Positions 58,831 to 64,000 of a stretch of 64,000 bases of DNA are shown piece by piece (the stretch's first letter is position 1; the number at the start of each line of letters is the position of its first letter). The notes under the pieces are model-generated. The model had not been told where the DNA came from, did no database searches, and saw nothing but the letters and a program-made list of their open reading frames with translations. Where the stretch lies: positions 24,773,193 through 24,837,192 of the forward strand of contig NC_051088.1 of the NCBI RefSeq assembly GCF_901709675.1, given 5' to 3'. A program made the translations under genes and the position numbers. Source of the DNA: Syngnathus acus. Lineage: Eukaryota; Chordata; Actinopteri; Syngnathiformes; Syngnathidae.

Positions 58831-61558
58831 TAAGGCTGAGACTTACGGATCCATCCAAGACGGTGGTGAGTACAACAAATAACACATCATGTAAAATAGT
58901 AACAGCATTGCTAGTATGTATAGCATAATAATCATATCATTTGATGCTACCCTTCAAGATTTAATATTTAAGAGAGAAACATCACAGAAGTCACTAAAGG
59001 CAGATTTTTTTTTTTTTGAAGTTGGTAACCATGGTGCCACCTGACCCTGATTGCATTCTCTTTTTGTATGTAGTCTGTGCCACTTCATCTTCATCGCATT
59101 GGTAAGCATACCAATCCAAACCGCTTTCTATTTTTCTTTGTGACCCTCGTCTTTTGTGTAGATGTACATGGTATCTTGATGGAAAATACATTTGACAGTA
59201 TTACTTGAGTCAAGGTTTTAAAGTGTCTGACATTTGCTGTACTAAAGTATCAAAATGATTTTTGATGAGTGTTCACTATTTCTATTAGTTTTATTTATTT
59301 GAAAAATTGTTTTGCTTGTAAAGATCTGTGTTGGCTAATGGGTGAAGTTAGCTAGCATCTGTCGGCTTCTCTAGAAGCCCAAAAAATAATGTTTGACTAT
59401 CTTTATATTTTTCATGTCTACATGTGTTGCTTCACCGTTTGCGAACACGGGTTGCCTCTAAAACAATAACTATAGATGCAGTTAGCACGTCACATTTGTA
59501 TGTTGTTTGTTAGCATTACGTTAAGTGGACTCGTAATCCTCATGATTTGTTTAGTTGAACTAAACTTGTTTAATTTTTTAAATCATTTGTTTATTTTTAA
59601 TTAATTTTTTTACGAATGGTTCACTAAAGTGAAGTTTCTGACTTGTGTTCTTGAGTCCGTTCTTTCCTTTCTTCCTTCGTGCCATCCCTTCTTTACTACC
59701 TGCTTATGCTTTCTCTATTTTATTCAATCGTTCCTTTCCCCCCCCCCCCCCCCCCTTTGCTTTGCTTGTGATAAAGGATGCACTAATTGGCCGGAGCATC
59801 TTCCCACCACTCGGCTCAGTTTGCGCCTCTGCAACCAGCTTCAGATCAGGAAGAGAATGGAATGAAATTGAGGTATCAGGTGCGGTCAGAGGGGTGAATT
59901 GGGGGTCGTGCAGTGGGAGACTGAGCTTTGGAATCATTAAGAGTGGTTAATCCACATCCCACAGGACACCAATCCTCCGTCACCTTGAAATTAATTGAAA
60001 ACATCTTTTTTTTTCCCCCCCTTAAATATGCCAGTTGTCATTGTAGCAGAGCTGCATCCTCATTATGACTTTTCATCTGGTCTTTTCTATCTTGATGGAA
60101 TGGTAGTCAAGGTAAATACACAAAACACTTGCTGTGCTGAAGTAAAAATAGTTTTTTTTCAATTGTCATTTGAAGTCTGAAGCCTTTATGGAAATTTTTT
60201 GCATCTGCCTTCGTTGAGTGTGCACATAAACAGCTTTATCGTCCTTTTTTTTTAGTTTTCTTCCCCCTCTACTGACGACAGCATCATTAGCGCATCTTGT
60301 CCAATGCATTACACATAATTGGAATCAACATCTATTCTTGATGCTCGTGACCTTCCCCTTGTTTTGCAGCAAACGGTGTCTAACTGCTGAGAGGGAAGCT
60401 TAACGAGGAGAAAGAACACATGCTAAGTGCTTTGGCTTTGTTGTATCAGCGGCACAATACATCCAATATGTGAGTCTATACCATCAGAAAATTGGAGTAT
60501 TCATACAATTAGTGTCATTTTCATGAATGTTGAAAGATTTGCTGTCTTTTGTGGCATTTTTTTTTTTCTTCATGAAATTGAATGTGCACTAAAGAAGGAT
60601 TGGATGAAATAAGAGCAGAGTGGCCAGATGTCACAAAAAGTTCAGAAAAAAACATCCAAATCCAAATTCTTATTTGACTTAAATGTAATGCTCAGAATAG
60701 AAATGTCTGAGAGCCACATATAGCGCCCCCATTTAGAATTTTTCTATAAACTCTTCGTCCTGCAGATGGCCCCACACATCATTCAGATTGAATTACACTC
60801 AATTATTGTCTCAAAAAACATTGAAAAGCATTCATTGAGATAAAGACATTTTTCACGAGATGAAATGAAATCTGATATCATTCAAATAAGCTGCCCCGGA
60901 AGAGCAAACTGTATACAATATAATCACATAGAGGAAAATGTTTTCATTCACCTTGTGTAAAAATATGAAGACTGGATATGTTTTTAGATGGCCTAAATAT
61001 GCAGACAAGCACATTTTAATTAACAGACGCTCTTCAATATCGAACAAGCATTCTAAACAACGTTTAAGGTGACTCCCCTTGGCATCAATACACGCTTGGA
61101 TTCTCCTTTTTCCCCCCCTCTAAGCTCTGCAATCAATTGTTCGCTTAAGAAAGACTGAATGAAAACCTCCGTGTGCACAGTCAATGGTAGAATTTGCTAC
61201 TCTCCATCGATGAAAGACTGATGAGCGTGGGGTTGTGACACGTCTTCCAAAAGTTTCCTTTAAAAACTGCTTCGATCAGTGAGATCATCCTGTTGAATAT
61301 CTTTGACATGGCCAAAGTTGAAATGAACAAAGGTGGTCATTCCATCAGTACTGTGTACTTAAAACTTTCCGTAGTCCATTAAGACATCAAGCTGTTGCCA
61401 TGGCAACACCGGCGATTCTATTTTCCTCATGATGTACCAGTGTGAACTCAAAACAAAAGGCAGCAGTGCACTTACGTTGTGGTTTAATGAATTCAAGATC
61501 GAGATGCACAAAGATGAGGCGATAAAGTGCGGAGGAGACTTTGTACTCGTCAGTCAGG

Positions 61559-61583
61559 CCTCCCTCCCTCCCTCCCTCCCTCC
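61559..61583. repeat. (CCCT)n tandem repeat
   Basis: Six perfect CCCT/TCCC units. Confidence 0.9.
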
Positions 61584-62561
61584 ACCCCTGGAATGGCCCT
61601 AACCTCCCACCCCAATCCAGCAAGTCCTAAACATGGCACATGGCTTTTGCCCTGGGGTCCATCCAAGTGACAGCTGTTGATTTAGATCCCTCCAGCACAT
61701 GCCAGATAAAGAAGGATTCAGTCACTCCCAATCCTACTCCATTCTTTGACCCCAAACCTGCTTCTCTGCTACTGGACTTCTCCAAGCACGCATGATTGCG
61801 TACGATTTTCAGTCCCCACTAAAGAGCCCAACCCCCACGCAATATTGACTTCTTTAGCCAACCAAAGAATTTGCTTGCGTTTCAGTCATGGCTACAAATG
61901 ACCGTAGCGATGTTTATGTGATTGTAGTGCTGCCTTGAGATGAAAGCTATCACGAGGATTTTGTTTGGACTTTTGACTTGAGAGCAACATTTTCCAGATA
62001 TTTACATTTGGCCACAAGCAGCAGTTTGACAGGTAGTCAACATCCTTCCATCCAGCCATCCATTCTCTGTCACGCTTTCGGATTTCCGGGGGCTCACCAG
62101 CCGATTGCAGGAAATCGTCAACAATTGTTCAAAGAAAATAAAAAGGCAAATATTTCCAATCCCATTGGATGTTTATTACATTTAAAACACATAATAAAAA
62201 TCATTAAAAAATCACTAAATGAAATTAAACATAAATAAATATAAATAAATAAATAAATATAAGCGAATAAAAGCACTTCATTATTCCAAGCAACTCTAAA
62301 GCTTTGCTATGTGTCTGGGAATTAAAACATTAAAATATTTGATTCATCCCATTGATCAAACACCAAATAATTGACAAAAAAGAAGACACAGTTGATACAA
62401 AAATAAGGAACGGAAAACGACCCACAAGAAATGTACGGCTAGTCTACTCAGTGACACCCACTCAGTCAGAAGACAAGCAAGCTAGCTGTCATGTCAGTCG
62501 TTCTGCTAACCCGTCCGACTCCCAGAGTGACTGCGAACATTGTGGGAAGCGTTGCCACCCT

Positions 62562-62589
62562 GACACACACACACACACACACACACAAA
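62562..62589. repeat. (CA)n microsatellite
   Basis: About 13 CA units. Confidence 0.9.
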
Positions 62590-62643
62590 CAAGTTCCCGA
62601 AGGTAGCCTCCTGCGACAAGACAGGTTGTTGTTTTTATCCACT

Positions 62644-62672
62644 GATGGATGGATGGATGGATGGATGGATGG
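62644..62672. repeat. (GATG)n tandem repeat
   Basis: About seven perfect GATG units followed by ggagggagg. Confidence 0.9.
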
Positions 62673-64000
62673 AGGGAGGTGGCGGCTGACACTGAAACAC
62701 TCGACTGAACTTCAACATTCCTACAACATCACCCTGGTGTGAGAATAAGAAGCCAGAAAGAATTCTATATTCTCATTTAAATATGATCCATCCAATTGAG
62801 TTCAGGTCAAACAAGGAAGTTTCCGATGCTCAACATTTAACGGCAACATCAGACAGCTGTTCTTTCTCATCTTTGTCCTCATCTCAATCTCCCTAAATGC
62901 CCGTTTTGACTCTCAATCATCATCGCGCCACATCTGTGAGTCATTTCCCTTCGGTTGAAATTTGACTGCGTACTCGACATTGCCAGAGATACGCGGGCCG
63001 ATAAAGGAATAATTCATGCCACATAATTGGACTCAATCAGGCTTCATGAGATCATTTCAATTAGCGGCTGTGTTTTCATTTGCCGCTCCTGGAGGGCTGT
63101 TCTATATCCGCAAGGGACTAATCTATCGCTGCCATTGTTTCCAGCTCCATGAATTAGTCACGGATAATTAATTGATCCCATTTAGCACATGCATTTAATC
63201 AAGACGCTCATGTGTGGCTTTAAACTTCATTGAGAGTGAAGGTTGGTCATCTAAATCAACGTGAGTATCACAATAGAGTTTAAGGGATGATTTGACCCAA
63301 ATGATTCGATCGCAATAATAATTCGATGCAATTATGAAGCCTGTGGGGGAGAAAAAAAGCCGCTCGTTCCATTCCTTGTGAATGTCAATTGATGGGGCGG
63401 AATATGCATGCAATGGGATCCATTCGGTGTGAGCGACATCGATTAGATGAACTAAAAGGCCGCCTCTCTTTCGAAGGTTAAGGTGAAAATTCATTTGCTT
63501 GTTTGTCAGTTCAATCCTGCTCTTGAAAATAATTTGAATGTGACTTTTACTGCCCACTGGGTCATGTGATCTCTTCTCTCCGTAATTGTGCTTGCTGAAT
63601 ACAAATGGTGGCGACTTTGGACAGGGTTAGGATTGAAATTTCATTTTCAGCCCTTCATTTATTGGCTTGTGGTTGAGTTGAAGCTATTCATACGGGATTT
63701 GTCCCGGCCACCGGCACCCGGTTGCTCCTGTCTTGTATTCCACAATGGCCGAGATTCTTTGAGTATACACACAAGGAAGAGGAGGAGGAGGAGGAGGAAG
63801 GAAGGTTTGGGGGGATTAAAACGAAAGCACTCAAAAGTCAAGGTCCATCCATGTAGTTATTGTATGAGATGGTCCCTGTCAAGGATGACAGTTTGAAACA
63901 CTTGACCCACAAAAATGAATTCTTTGCCAGGGCCAAGTGACAGCTCTGAGTAATTCATTCTTTTGAAATGTTGAGGCAGATGGAGAGAGAATGGAAGAAG

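Larger units (their letters stand above)
58831..64000. other. Gene desert downstream of fign
   Basis: No supported exons. It contains a C run at 59739-59754, microsatellites (listed separately), an AAAT-rich stretch at about 62222-62262, a GGA-rich stretch at 63777-63800, and a block dense in ATTA/TAATTA cores at about 63000-63260 that resembles a conserved non-coding element. Confidence 0.5.

Noticed and set aside
61060-61400. Sequence that looked like a decayed transposon or gene remnant
   Set aside because: No terminal repeats, frame or recognisable motif could be found on either strand.

Overview
The window is nuclear DNA of a bony fish, probably a percomorph teleost; the species cannot be named from the sequence. 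The evidence is spliced genes with short introns and GT-AG borders, vertebrate-specific proteins, CA/TG microsatellites, and teleost-type repeats (an L2-like LINE whose 3' tail repeats the unit cttga, hAT- and pogo-like elements). Four protein-coding genes lie on the + strand. I rebuilt them exon by exon, using reading-frame continuity and recalled human orthologues. No RNA gene, CRISPR array or prokaryotic-type system was seen.

Layout. (1) 35-5108: last 14 exons of plekhm2, an adaptor linking lysosomes and Arl8 to kinesin-1; the RUN-domain exons lie before the window. A MITE-like element sits in one intron. (2) 5109-10100: 3' flank, then a 0.8 kb pogo/Tigger-like DNA transposon (8528-9311) that keeps only a DNA-binding-domain ORF. 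(3) 10120-19281: arhgef19, a Rho GEF with DH, PH and SH3 domains; a distant purine-rich 5' exon and 15 coding exons. (4) 20597-34337: cenpe, the mitotic kinesin of the kinetochore, with 46 coding exons and a predicted 1924 residues, a complete motor and a C-terminal CaaX box. Its promoter and first-exon region is partly tandemly duplicated, and three introns use GC donors. (5) 34424-40800: intergenic, with an internally deleted L2-like LINE on the minus strand and a second LINE 3' end on the plus strand. (6) 40830-55277: fign (fidgetin), with a CpG-rich promoter, a non-coding first exon carrying two uORFs, a tiny coding exon 2, an 11.4 kb intron and a large last exon. (7) 55278-64000: fign 3' flank with a hAT-type MITE, then a gene desert.

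The genes are not an operon-like unit. PLEKHM2, CENP-E and fidgetin all concern microtubule transport or microtubules, but this is probably chance neighbourhood. PLEKHM2 and ARHGEF19 also lie near each other on human 1p36, so that pairing looks like old synteny.

Nothing here amounts to a new biological system. The observations most worth following are the Walker A Lys-to-Arg change in fidgetin (with a changed Walker B), the duplicated cenpe 5' region, an optional in-frame N-terminal extension of arhgef19, the transposon that kept its DNA-binding ORF with its own promoter-like elements, and a possible extra kinesin-binding W-acidic motif in plekhm2.
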